This document shows positions 21,613-28,760 of a DNA stretch of 35,671 nt, piece by piece; position 1 is the first letter of the stretch, and each line of letters starts with the position of its first letter. The DNA comes from a virus, in IMG/VR virus record IMGVR_UViG_3300029258_000634, positions 1 through 35,671 of that record. The stretch is one strand, 5' to 3'. The translations under genes and the position numbers were made by a program. The notes under the pieces were generated by a model that worked only from the letters and a program-made list of their open reading frames with translations, ran no database searches and had not been told where the DNA came from.

Positions 21613-22895
21613 TACAATCCTCCTGCCATCTTGTAGTGATGCACTGCTGCCGGGACGTTTGCTGTTGCCACTACTCCATAGGTTGCATAAACTGAGAAAT
21701 ATCTATTCCTAGAAATGTTATGCACCCAAGGGTCCGAGAACCTCGAGTTATTTTGTGACGTGTCCGATGAACTACCAGTCGAGTCGTAATAGGCAACAAG
21801 GCTGGATGAGTCACTCGACCCAGTTGCACACCCATAAGTCACACCAGACGTTAAAGACTGGGTGAGCCCCGACGCTGTCCGCCAAGCCGCTGTGCTTGTT
21901 AAGCTGACAGATACTGGCGATGCTAATTGATTTACGGCTTGCCCACTAGATATCGTGTACGCTGCGGCCTCTTGGGTGTTTCCAACTGCCGACTTCCCGT
22001 ACATCGTAAATGCTGTGATCTGTTCACTGGAGCCAGCAGTGTAGATATTCGGTGAAGTCCTTGCACAGTAAGCAACCGATACGGTAACGGAAGTCCCGCC
22101 AATCGACGTATAGCCAAACGTAGGATCAACCACCAAGTCACCGGTGGATGGGTTCCATGCGTTGACCACAGCCTGTGGTATGTAAACCAGAAGCTCAGTG
22201 CCAACTACAATCTGATAGCCCCAGTGGTGTTCCTCGTTCAGTGTGCCTTGATGCAGGATGATGTCAGGCCGTTGGATAACGCCATACTTGCCAGTCTCGT
22301 AGTTGACTAGCTCGCCACCCTCGGACGACATGAACCGTCCCGACTTATTAAAGAACGCACAGATGCTATTCTCGAACTTGGCCTCACGCTCTGTCCCTTC
22401 ATCTTTTTCCGCTTGAGTCAGATAACCCTGATCGTAGAACGATAAGCCATGTGGGTAGCTCAAGTCGAACCGAAGGATGTAGTCACCGTTCTCTGCTCGT
22501 TCGTCTGGTAGCTGATCCTTAGAGGTAAACCGAACATCCCAGTCAAGGCTGTTGCCAATGTACCACTCGTGATGCTCTGTAGTGTGCCCTGTGCCGTGCT
22601 TCTTCTTCCTGCCGAACTCGGAGGTAAGGATATCGCCATCACGCCCGTGTCGCCGCCCTCGCTTGATCTGACGCTTATTCGCTTGGCTCTCTTCCACTCC
22701 CTGTGCCGACATCTCAAGCCAGCAGCCAGGGTAGCGAGGATCAGGGTTGTTCCACTTCTCACTGCGAACCTTCGCCTGGAAGCCTGAACCATCCCCACCG
22801 ACCCACACGTCCGCACGCTCGTCAACCTTGCCAAGATGGTAGACCGCATCCGGCAGTTCAACGAAGTTCGGTACTCTCGCGTGTTCGTTTGGCAT
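21612..22895 (-). CDS. Structural protein of unknown type, 427 aa
   Basis: Two regions are visible. The N-terminal 220 residues are rich in charged and aromatic residues (CWLEMSAQGVEESQANKRQI, HHEWYIGNSLDWDVRF, LRFDLSYPHGLSFYDQGYL). The C-terminal 170 residues are a beta-rich, Ser/Thr/Gly domain beginning VVDPTFGYTSIGGTSVTVSV, resembling a lectin- or Ig-like jelly roll. It is coupled by TAATG-like overlap to its neighbours. No family is recognised. The C-terminal domain would suit binding to a surface sugar, but that is inference. Confidence 0.6.
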   Translation of the reverse strand: MPNEHARVPNFVELPDAVYHLGKVDERADVWVGGDGSGFQAKVRSEKWNNPDPRYPGCWLEMSAQGVEESQANKRQIKRGRRHGRDGDILTSEFGRKKKHGTGHTTEHHEWYIGNSLDWDVRFTSKDQLPDERAENGDYILRFDLSYPHGLSFYDQGYLTQAEKDEGTEREAKFENSICAFFNKSGRFMSSEGGELVNYETGKYGVIQRPDIILHQGTLNEEHHWGYQIVVGTELLVYIPQAVVNAWNPSTGDLVVDPTFGYTSIGGTSVTVSVAYCARTSPNIYTAGSSEQITAFTMYGKSAVGNTQEAAAYTISSGQAVNQLASPVSVSLTSTAAWRTASGLTQSLTSGVTYGCATGSSDSSSLVAYYDSTGSSSDTSQNNSRFSDPWVHNISRNRYFSVYATYGVVATANVPAAVHHYKMAGGL

Positions 22896-23557
22896 TAGCT
22901 TGTTAAGTTATTGTTCTTGGGGTCAGGTCTACAGATAACCGACTGCAAAGCCGATATGTTGTCTTTGTTCGATGAGCTAGTTACCTGGTAGGTATTGCCT
23001 TTAATGTCAACAATACGGTGCTTTGGCGAAACGGTCTTATCTGTCTTCAGAATCACTTCAAACGTCCGATCCGCGAATACATCCTTTTCCGTCTCCCCCT
23101 GACTGTTCATTCCCTGCTCTTGAATAGATGCCGTCACCGTTGCTATCGTCTTCCAACTACACACCTGTTCGCCGCTCGTACCTTGAGTGAACTCAGCTAC
23201 CTGTATTTTGGCAATGGTGTCTAGCTCATAGAACACATCAAGGTTACGAGCGACGCACTTCCATCTTGAGTTTAGTGTATCATACCAAGGCTCAAGGATG
23301 GTGAATGTAGTTCCGTCCTGGTCCGTGATTCTATCTCCTATTCGTGGTGTAGCGTCTGTTGTCTGAAAGTGGAACCGTGTGTCTTCTGTGCTGTACTCGC
23401 CGTTACTGTTCGCCGCTTCTCGCTTCGGTATGTTTCGCCTTAGTGCATCTTCAATGGTGGTAGACTGATCGACGCCAGCGGAATCCGGATGCAATAACGT
23501 AATTGTCTCCAACCCGTCAAATATCAGCAGGTCGCCGGTTACGTCTAGCTCTACCAT
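22895..23557 (-). CDS. Head-tail joining protein, probably two domains, 220 aa
   Basis: The motif IGDRITDQDGTTFTILEPWYD (near 75-95) and the repeat-like VDIKGNTYQVTSSSNKDNIS (near 180-200) resemble head-tail adaptor/stopper proteins that carry an X-G-x-Y/F strand pair. The location between capsid and tail genes agrees. It overlaps the upstream gene by 1 bp (TAATG type) and the downstream one likewise. The exact type cannot be settled. Confidence 0.58.
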   Translation of the reverse strand: MVELDVTGDLLIFDGLETITLLHPDSAGVDQSTTIEDALRRNIPKREAANSNGEYSTEDTRFHFQTTDATPRIGDRITDQDGTTFTILEPWYDTLNSRWKCVARNLDVFYELDTIAKIQVAEFTQGTSGEQVCSWKTIATVTASIQEQGMNSQGETEKDVFADRTFEVILKTDKTVSPKHRIVDIKGNTYQVTSSSNKDNISALQSVICRPDPKNNNLTS

Positions 23558-23769
23558 TATGTGATTGCCCTTGTTTGGTATTCGTAAGGCTCTGCCGAAC
23601 TAATGGCCTTGTTAACATCTTCTAGTTGGCTAGTGAGTGCTCGCAAATAAGCTGCCCACTGGACCGTTTGCCCATCAATAGAGTAAGAGGGCTTAGGGCT
23701 AGCTGTTATCTCAGCCAACCTTGCCGCGATGTTGTCGCGTGTCGTTTTCAGGTCGTCTACATAAGTCAT
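23557..23769 (-). CDS. Small helical protein near the capsid gene, 70 aa
   Basis: MTYVDDLKTTRDNIAARLAE, an ITASPKPSYSIDG turn and a second helix YLRALTSQLEDVNKAIS form a helical hairpin. From memory this pattern, including PKPSYSIDGQ, recurs as a small protein just after capsid genes in phages. Function is unknown; a gpW-like connector is possible. It is the first gene after the capsid terminator. Confidence 0.65.
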   Translation of the reverse strand: MTYVDDLKTTRDNIAARLAEITASPKPSYSIDGQTVQWAAYLRALTSQLEDVNKAISSAEPYEYQTRAIT

Positions 23770-23780
23770 GATTCACCTAT

Positions 23781-23818
23781 AAAAAACGGCGAGTGGCCCG
23801 TGGAAGAACCACCCGCCG
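23781..23818 (-). terminator. Intrinsic terminator downstream of the capsid gene
   Basis: On the minus strand CGGCGGGTGG (23818-23809) pairs with CCACTCGCCG (23796-23787) over 10 bp with one G-T wobble, followed by TTTTTT (23786-23781). It lies between the capsid stop (23844) and the start at 23769. Partial termination here would make capsid and upstream head genes more abundant than tail genes. Confidence 0.85.
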
Positions 23819-23843
23819 CCACACGGAGACAGAAAACGAGTAG

Positions 23844-25046
23844 TTACGCTCCCGACTTATCGGACTTGACAACGTAGTACGGATCGAGGACCGCAGCAAC
23901 GCCACGCTCGCTGACCTTGTACTGCTGAACGATGTCCTGCTCAAACATCTTCTGGGCGTTCTCTGGAGCCTGCGAGGTGGTAATACCCCAGTTCTCCATA
24001 TAGCCAAACGCCTTTGAGAAGTCGCCAGTAATCCAAGTCTTATCAGCGACCGCTTGCGAGACACCACTAGCAACGAGACGCTTCTGTACATAGGCCGAAG
24101 TCTCAAGGTTGTAGGCTGTGAGGTTGCTCGGCGTATCGCCAATGGTCGTGATGCTGTTGGTGTCCGTATCAACCCGAATCTCGGTCGAGTTAAGAACACG
24201 AGTCGCCGTCGCTTCCTTGGCCTGGGCAACGAGCATGGTCATCTTCTCGATCATGATCGGTTCACCCGTGAACGGGTCCGTCATGCCGTTGAACAACTGC
24301 TGTACGTTGTCGATGTCGGTGTAGTCAAGCAGCTCGTTATTGGTCAGGTAGTTCGCCGGAACCAAGCCAGTAGCGGCAGCGTTGTACGTGTCGTACTCGG
24401 TCCCCTGACGCTTGTAGTTGTTGGTGATACCAAGGATAACGTCCATGATGCGTTTTTCCTTGTTAATTCCCATCGTCTCACCAACAGCACTGGCACGGCT
24501 AAGGATCAGATTAGTCCGATCAAAGTAGATCGCTTCGAGAGTGACCGGCACGATGAAGCCACGCTTAACCGTTTCCGGCGTCTCGATATAATCCTCACCG
24601 AATCCATAGTTCGGGTACGGCTCACCTTCCTTAACGATGAAATCATCGCCCTGGTCGGAGAGCTGCTGCATACCTGGAATCTTCTCGCCCGAAAGCGTAG
24701 TGGAAATCGTCGGCACAAGACGCGTAGCAATGCGGTTCTCGCTCTCGTAGGCGTCAAGGATAGCTGTATAGACAATCTGGCCTGTGATGTTCGAGAACGA
24801 TGTGCTATCTACGCCGTCGCCAGCTTCCAGGATTCGATTCATCCTGATATAGCGGTCCGGGTCGTCATGGTCTGGGTAACACAACTCCACAAACTCACGA
24901 CCGAGGAAAGCCTCGGCAAGCTTGCGAATTCGGAAGTCCTTCGGGTTGAAATGCTTCTTTTTGAAGCACTCCTTTACCCGATTGGTGAACGTCGGTCGGT
25001 CCATGCCTTCCGACATCTTTTTCAGTTCTTTATAGTTAATAGCCAT
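23844..25046 (-). CDS. Major capsid protein, 400 aa
   Basis: The 400-residue length, position after scaffold and decoration genes, a strong AAGGAG ribosome site and the terminator right after it identify the main capsid subunit. The sequence has an N-terminal helical region (LKKMSEGMDRPTFTNRVKEC), a segment VDSTSFSNITGQIVYTAILD, a loop with GEPYPNYGFGEDYIET and GITNNYKRQGTEYDTYN, and ends KVSERGVAAVLDPYYVVK. These are shared by Mu gpT-like and related HK97-fold heads. No ring of cleavage by motif can be assigned, though the adjacent protease suggests processing of the N-terminus. Confidence 0.85.
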   Translation of the reverse strand: MAINYKELKKMSEGMDRPTFTNRVKECFKKKHFNPKDFRIRKLAEAFLGREFVELCYPDHDDPDRYIRMNRILEAGDGVDSTSFSNITGQIVYTAILDAYESENRIATRLVPTISTTLSGEKIPGMQQLSDQGDDFIVKEGEPYPNYGFGEDYIETPETVKRGFIVPVTLEAIYFDRTNLILSRASAVGETMGINKEKRIMDVILGITNNYKRQGTEYDTYNAAATGLVPANYLTNNELLDYTDIDNVQQLFNGMTDPFTGEPIMIEKMTMLVAQAKEATATRVLNSTEIRVDTDTNSITTIGDTPSNLTAYNLETSAYVQKRLVASGVSQAVADKTWITGDFSKAFGYMENWGITTSQAPENAQKMFEQDIVQQYKVSERGVAAVLDPYYVVKSDKSGA

Positions 25047-25064
25047 TTGCGTTAGCTCCTTATG

Positions 25065-25571
25065 TTAGGTTCCCGACGCGATGGCTTGTGGGCCGTCGTC
25101 GATCAACGTGGACTTGATTTCAACCCATACCGTAGTCGCGGCAGAGGTGCGTTCCTTGTGAACACGACCGACAGCCAGCTTCGGAGATGTAGACGCGACA
25201 GCGATAACCTTCTGGTCTTCGAGGGCCGTGCCGCCAGTGTTTTCCGCTACACCAACACGGTCACCAATCGAGAAGGTAGCCGATGCACAATCCATCTCGT
25301 AGACACCGCCCGTATCAACGCGAATGTCGGTTGTCTCACCAGCAAGTGACCGCTGGGCAGCTACGCCGACAAAGTTCGTAGTGAACAGCTCTTGATTGCC
25401 AGCAAGACTACCCTGATCCGCCTGGGCCGACGCCGGTTTCGCTTGCTTGAGTGTCGGGTCTTGGTAGACAAGATCGCCAACTTGGATTTCGGTAGCAGAC
25501 GCCACCCGCATAATCACAGGGTTCGTATCACCCTTGCGATATCGCATATTGTTCGTGATGTTCTGAGCCAT
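25065..25571 (-). CDS. Head decoration protein (DUF2190-like), 168 aa
   Basis: The core strands VQIVGDLVYQDP-like, FVGVAAQRSLAGETTDIRV, and DRVGVAENTGGTALEDQKVI followed by KLAVGRV are typical of DUF2190 (RecA-like/decoration) proteins that sit between scaffold and capsid genes and trimerise on the capsid surface. AAGGAG precedes the ATG. The neighbours (scaffold 21 bp downstream, capsid 19 bp downstream on the message) fit. Confidence 0.72.
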   Translation of the reverse strand: MAQNITNNMRYRKGDTNPVIMRVASATEIQVGDLVYQDPTLKQAKPASAQADQGSLAGNQELFTTNFVGVAAQRSLAGETTDIRVDTGGVYEMDCASATFSIGDRVGVAENTGGTALEDQKVIAVASTSPKLAVGRVHKERTSAATTVWVEIKSTLIDDGPQAIASGT

Positions 25572-25591
25572 CTTATATGCTCCTTATTTGG

Positions 25592-25855
25592 TTAGGTTGT
25601 GCAGGCACTGGCAAACTCTTCAACAGTCGCTTCTTTGATCTGCTGACTGTCTTCGTTACCCTTGCCCTTGCTCTTAGGCTTCTGTTCGCCTTCCTCAAGC
25701 TTGGCTTCCTTTACGATCTCGGCACGCTCGGCAATCAATGCCTTAGCCGCGTCAAGATCTTCTGACGAATAGCACATCTCAAGGAGTTTTTCCCCGATAG
25801 TCTCCTTCGTCAGCCCGGCATCGGTAACCATCTTGTCGATAGTCTCCATATGCAC
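25592..25855 (-). CDS. Scaffold protein, 3' part with a GTG start as read
   Basis: The GTG at 25855 gives 87 residues: helical VHMETIDKMVTDAG, then EKLLEMCYSS, a Lys/Glu-rich linker (EEGEQKPKSKGKGN) and a short end. The frame is open upstream to 25969 and encodes a strong coiled coil (KNENAELQAKVARLEAEAE), so the real protein is longer (about 125 residues plus a start). The obvious start is the ATG at 25973, one nucleotide out of frame. A scaffold role is inferred from coiled-coil content and place between protease and decoration protein. Confidence 0.68.
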   Translation of the reverse strand: MHMETIDKMVTDAGLTKETIGEKLLEMCYSSEDLDAAKALIAERAEIVKEAKLEEGEQKPKSKGKGNEDSQQIKEATVEEFASACTT

Positions 25856-25973
25856 TTTGGATTCCGCTTCTGCTTCAAGGCGTGCAACCTTTGCTTGCAG
25901 TTCGGCGTTTTCGTTCTTCAGAGGCGTCTCAATCGCCTCTACGAGGTCTTCACGTTCTTTCCGAAGCTCTCAT
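25856..25973 (-). pseudogene. Frame-broken junction between protease and scaffold
   Basis: The protease frame reads HEEDNTMRASERT-stop through the ATG at 25973. In the +1 frame, beginning just after that ATG (25969), coiled-coil coding starts at once (ELRKEREDLVEAIETPLK). A 2-nt loss within an ancestral GAGAGAG, or a 1-nt gain, would explain it, and would make protease and scaffold one nested in-frame gene. A programmed +1 shift is possible but lacks a known signal here. Confidence 0.6.
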
Positions 25974-26501
25974 GGTATTATCCTCTTCGTGGTTATTGGA
26001 ATTGTTATTATGGTTATCAGCCTGCTCGAACAGGCTGCTAGTCGTTGCCGGATTGGCCACAAGGTCGACAGACTCTACAGCGGTGATTTCTTCAACCACT
26101 ACCGTCTTGCCTTCGCGTGCTGAGTGCCCCATGACAGCGTGGGACATGCCGACAGATTCACGCTTCTTTTCGGCGTCCTCTAGGATCTGCTCATACAGAG
26201 GGTGAGCCTGCTTCAGATGCAAGTCACCACGCAAGCCCTCAGAAGATGCAACTACGTTTCGCACATCTGCGATATGGTCGCGGTAGTCGCGTGGGCTATT
26301 ATCAGGAGAATGGTTAACAAAAACAGACACGCCCTCATAGAGAGGACGTGCCTTAGCGAGAACAGACTCAGGATAAGTTCGTCCGTTCCGTGAGGTTATA
26401 CCAGCAAGCTTGACGCCGTGGATTACGCCAGCTTCGCGGTCAACGCTCTGTACTGTCAGATTCGAGGATTCGCGTAGGAGTTCCGGTTTTCTCTTCTGCA
26501 T
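25950..26501 (-). CDS. Prohead maturation protease, 183 aa as read
   Basis: The sequence EAGVIHGVKLAGITSRNGRT and YEGVSVFVNHSPDNSPRDY, then KKRESVGMSHAVMGHS and AVESVDLVANPATTSSLFE matches the group of phage prohead serine proteases. His64 in VFVNH and Ser116 or Ser120 in ESVGMSHA are the likely catalytic residues. The closing SVDLVANPA motif is typical. An Asn/His-rich linker follows before the frame ends at 25950. GGAG stands 4 nt before the ATG at 26501. It acts inside the prohead and cleaves scaffold and capsid N-termini. Confidence 0.78.
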   Translation of the reverse strand: MQKRKPELLRESSNLTVQSVDREAGVIHGVKLAGITSRNGRTYPESVLAKARPLYEGVSVFVNHSPDNSPRDYRDHIADVRNVVASSEGLRGDLHLKQAHPLYEQILEDAEKKRESVGMSHAVMGHSAREGKTVVVEEITAVESVDLVANPATTSSLFEQADNHNNNSNNHEEDNTMRASERT

Positions 26502-26675
26502 TCAACTCCGTTATTTGGCTCATCTCAACAGATAGCTTCTTCTGCTTCAATAGCAGCCGTCGCTTCTCTTGGGCAGCGGCAATCTTGTCTTCCTCTGCCT
26601 TGATCTGAGCTTCGTTGTCAATAGCAATCTTGGGGGTTTTGTCTGATGCAACGCTTTTAGGGGGTTAGCTTTCAT
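26440..26675 (-). pseudogene. Small coiled-coil head protein with a frameshift
   Basis: An ATG at 26675, inside the end of the minor head gene, begins MKANPLKALHQTK. In the -1 frame the text then continues as a coherent coiled coil (IAIDNEAQIKAEEDKIAAAQ, RLLLKQKKLSVEMSQITELN) to a TGA at 26440, overlapping the protease start. The open part has no start codon of its own and directly follows the minor head stop in the same frame. The runs AAAA/CCCCC (complement of 26632-26640) are the likely indel site. The function is unknown; possibly a head or scaffold-assisting protein. Confidence 0.5.
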
Positions 26676-27843
26676 TTCTCGGCTTTCTTATTTTCCTTGC
26701 ATCTGCCAATATTTGGTCGGTGGTTACCGTATCAATATTCCTTGGGTCTATGTACAAGTCTGCGTTTGATCCCGACCATACTGCCCTGTGGTCGCTTACC
26801 CTAATTCTCGCATTCTCATATCGGAAATACGAACTGCCGGGATGCGTGAATTCGGTATCTGCGACAATTGCCAGTTTGTCAGATATCGCCGACAGCTTCT
26901 CCTTGTGCTCACCGGAATAGATAAAGCGATTCTTCTTGGCGTAGGCATCCCATTCAGCTTTTGCTTTTTTGTTTTTGCTGATTTGCCGCAAAAACTCTGC
27001 TCGTTTTTTGTCCTTTCGTACAGATAGAATCTCATCTCGTATCGCTGCTCGCTGCTTGCTAGACGTAACACCTAATTGCTTTAGCCTGCGATTTAGACCG
27101 TCTACAGCTTTTTTGCTTGTCCCACCTTGGGCTTTCAATCGCTCAATGTCTCTTAGTAGCTTGGTGTCTAATTCCTCTGGTGGCTTCGGCACAAGCGACT
27201 GTACGGCCTTAGGCTCTTCCTTTTTAGGCTTCGGTGCCACTTTCTTCTTTGCTGCCTTCCTTGTCTTGTCCGGAACTTTCTCGCCCTTCTCTTCCTTCGA
27301 TTGAGCTTCTATCTCTCCCCTAGCTCTCGCTTGTGCCTGGTTGTAGGTGCCGTAGTCGATGCCTGACGGCTCATCTAGTAATATCGGCTCAGTCCAGCAG
27401 AGGCAGTTCGGACCTAACGGAATTCCAGGAAACACCTCTCCAGCATAATTGCCGTTCTCTGCCACATAGTTGCCGTCGCCCTTCCTTATGTACCTAGTAC
27501 CGTCCCTCCCAGCGTGATCTACCCGCGTTTGAGGCAATAGTGCAGAGTTCCATAAGTAGCCCGTGAAAAGGTCCGGCACCTGCTCCCAGGTCCGTTCCAG
27601 GGCGTCTTGGCTTATCCTTACTCCCTCGGTCCTGGCTATTCTTCTGGCCTTGTAGCGGACGTTTCCGACGTACTTTCTAATTGCTTTATCGAGTACCCTT
27701 TGCACATCTGCAACATCGTCCGCTAAGTCAGTTGCGGAAAGGATCTGAACTAGATCGGCCTCTAGCCTCCCCTTGTTTTCCTCCGCTACCGTGACGATAC
27801 GATCAATGGCAGATTTGCCGTCCCTGGCATTCGTCCGATTCAC
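26665..27843 (-). CDS. Mu F-like (SPP1 gp7-type) minor head protein
   Basis: The 392 residues from the GTG at 27843 carry the phage Mu F domain: KARRIARTEGVRISQDAL, WNSALLPQTRVDHAGRDG, then FPGIPLGPNCLCWTEPIL with the usual GPNCLC signature. A Lys/Glu-rich linker (about 178-215) and a C-terminal domain of unknown type follow, ending near ADLYIDPRNIDTVTTDQILA. Such proteins lie beside the portal and are internal head components. Protein-like sequence continues upstream of 27843 with no start codon, so this start is probably not the natural one (see the 27844-28076 entry). Confidence 0.78.
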   Translation of the reverse strand: MNRTNARDGKSAIDRIVTVAEENKGRLEADLVQILSATDLADDVADVQRVLDKAIRKYVGNVRYKARRIARTEGVRISQDALERTWEQVPDLFTGYLWNSALLPQTRVDHAGRDGTRYIRKGDGNYVAENGNYAGEVFPGIPLGPNCLCWTEPILLDEPSGIDYGTYNQAQARARGEIEAQSKEEKGEKVPDKTRKAAKKKVAPKPKKEEPKAVQSLVPKPPEELDTKLLRDIERLKAQGGTSKKAVDGLNRRLKQLGVTSSKQRAAIRDEILSVRKDKKRAEFLRQISKNKKAKAEWDAYAKKNRFIYSGEHKEKLSAISDKLAIVADTEFTHPGSSYFRYENARIRVSDHRAVWSGSNADLYIDPRNIDTVTTDQILADARKIRKPRNES

Positions 27844-28076
27844 ATAGTAGCTAATCTCTTCCTGGTCCGGTGGTGGAAACTCCGATTGCCTGACAAGCTC
27901 CTTGGCCTCATCGTAGCTTACTTGTCCGTTGATGATTCGGTCGTATCCTGGGTAGGCAAGTTCAATTTCTTCTGCCGAAACTCGCGGAACCTTGCCCGCA
28001 ATCGTCTGCGTTTTCGGTCTGATATAAGTTGGCTTCCTCCTAATCTTGATACGCTGGCTGGCTTGAACGACTTCAC
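27844..28076 (-). pseudogene. N-terminal extension of the minor head gene, frame-broken
   Basis: A GTG at 28076 with AAAGGAG eight bases upstream opens VKSFKPAS, but the protein-like text lies in the -1 frame: QRIKIRRKPTYIRPK and later AYPGYDRIINGQVSYDEAKE, running without a stop into the ORF from 27843. That frame has no start codon back to its stop. A lost CCAG unit or a single indel around CCAGCCAG (about 28050-28060) would restore one frame from the GTG, adding about 78 residues to the N-terminus. Confidence 0.65.
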
Positions 28077-28102
28077 TTAACCCGCTCCTTTCGCGTTGTA
28101 GC

Positions 28103-28363
28103 TTAGGGATGCCACGATTCCCCAGAAGCTATTAAGATGTCAGTTAGACCGACTTTGTAGATACGTTGGATGCGTCTGATGTACTTGGGGTGCTCTTGCT
28201 CGACAACATTAGCAGCAGCCCCGCCCGTCATGTTAGGCTTGATCCTACGCCGCAAGGTGGCACTCATCTGACGTGTTGCGTCATCGATCTCGGCAAGCAT
28301 CCGGCGGACACCTTTCGAGGCGATAACGAGTCGTCTGGTTTGGCGTAGGTCATTGTTTGCCAT
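28103..28363 (-). CDS. Small basic protein between portal and head genes, 86 aa
   Basis: MANNDLRQTRRLVIASKGVR, a helix RMLAEIDDATRQMSATLRR, then KYIRRIQRIYKVGLTDILIA. It is strongly basic and mostly helical. No family is recognised, but a small protein of this style is often found near the portal. The ATG overlaps the stop of the 28363 gene (TAATG). Confidence 0.6.
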   Translation of the reverse strand: MANNDLRQTRRLVIASKGVRRMLAEIDDATRQMSATLRRRIKPNMTGGAAANVVEQEHPKYIRRIQRIYKVGLTDILIASGESWHP

Positions 28364-28743
28364 TACTTCGGTTTTCCGAACTCAGGAAACGCCTCTTGAA
28401 ACGCTTGTGATTCTATATCAGCTATGGCTCTGCCTAGCAGCTCCGGAGTGAGTCCATTTTTCTCCAGCTTCTTTCGCGGACGGTCTATGCGTAATGTGTA
28501 GTGGATTACTATCGGCACTCCATTTACAATAGTCCTCTCTACGTCCCTATAAGCACGGTTCCCTCGTGCCTTCGATTGGCTCATTGCCCATGCAGTTGGC
28601 GCACCTGCCAGACCGCACTGATTATATCTTCGCTGGAAGTCTTCTTCGTCTTGGTTTAGCAAGTCGAGTGCTTCAGATAATGCATCAAAATTCTCCTGAG
28701 TCACTCCGCCCAGCTTCTCAATCAGCCATTTCCTTAGTCCCAT
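28363..28743 (-). CDS. Hypothetical protein near the portal, 126 aa
   Basis: The product is helical (DALSEALDLLNQDEEDFQRR) followed by strands NGVPIVIHYTLRIDRPRK and a C-terminal helix RAIADIESQAFQEAF. No family is recognised. It follows the portal by 17 bp on the message and couples to the 28103 gene. Confidence 0.6.
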   Translation of the reverse strand: MGLRKWLIEKLGGVTQENFDALSEALDLLNQDEEDFQRRYNQCGLAGAPTAWAMSQSKARGNRAYRDVERTIVNGVPIVIHYTLRIDRPRKKLEKNGLTPELLGRAIADIESQAFQEAFPEFGKPK

Positions 28744-28760
28744 CTTCTGCCTCCTGTGTG

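Noticed and set aside
23777-24229. 150-codon minus-strand ORF in another frame over the end of the capsid gene
   Set aside because: Arg/Ser-rich shadow frame that overlaps the terminator.
24054-25055. 333-codon ORF on the plus strand opposite the capsid gene
   Set aside because: It is the antisense shadow of the capsid gene, with Arg/Val-rich text and no ribosome site; the minus strand has family-typical capsid sequence.
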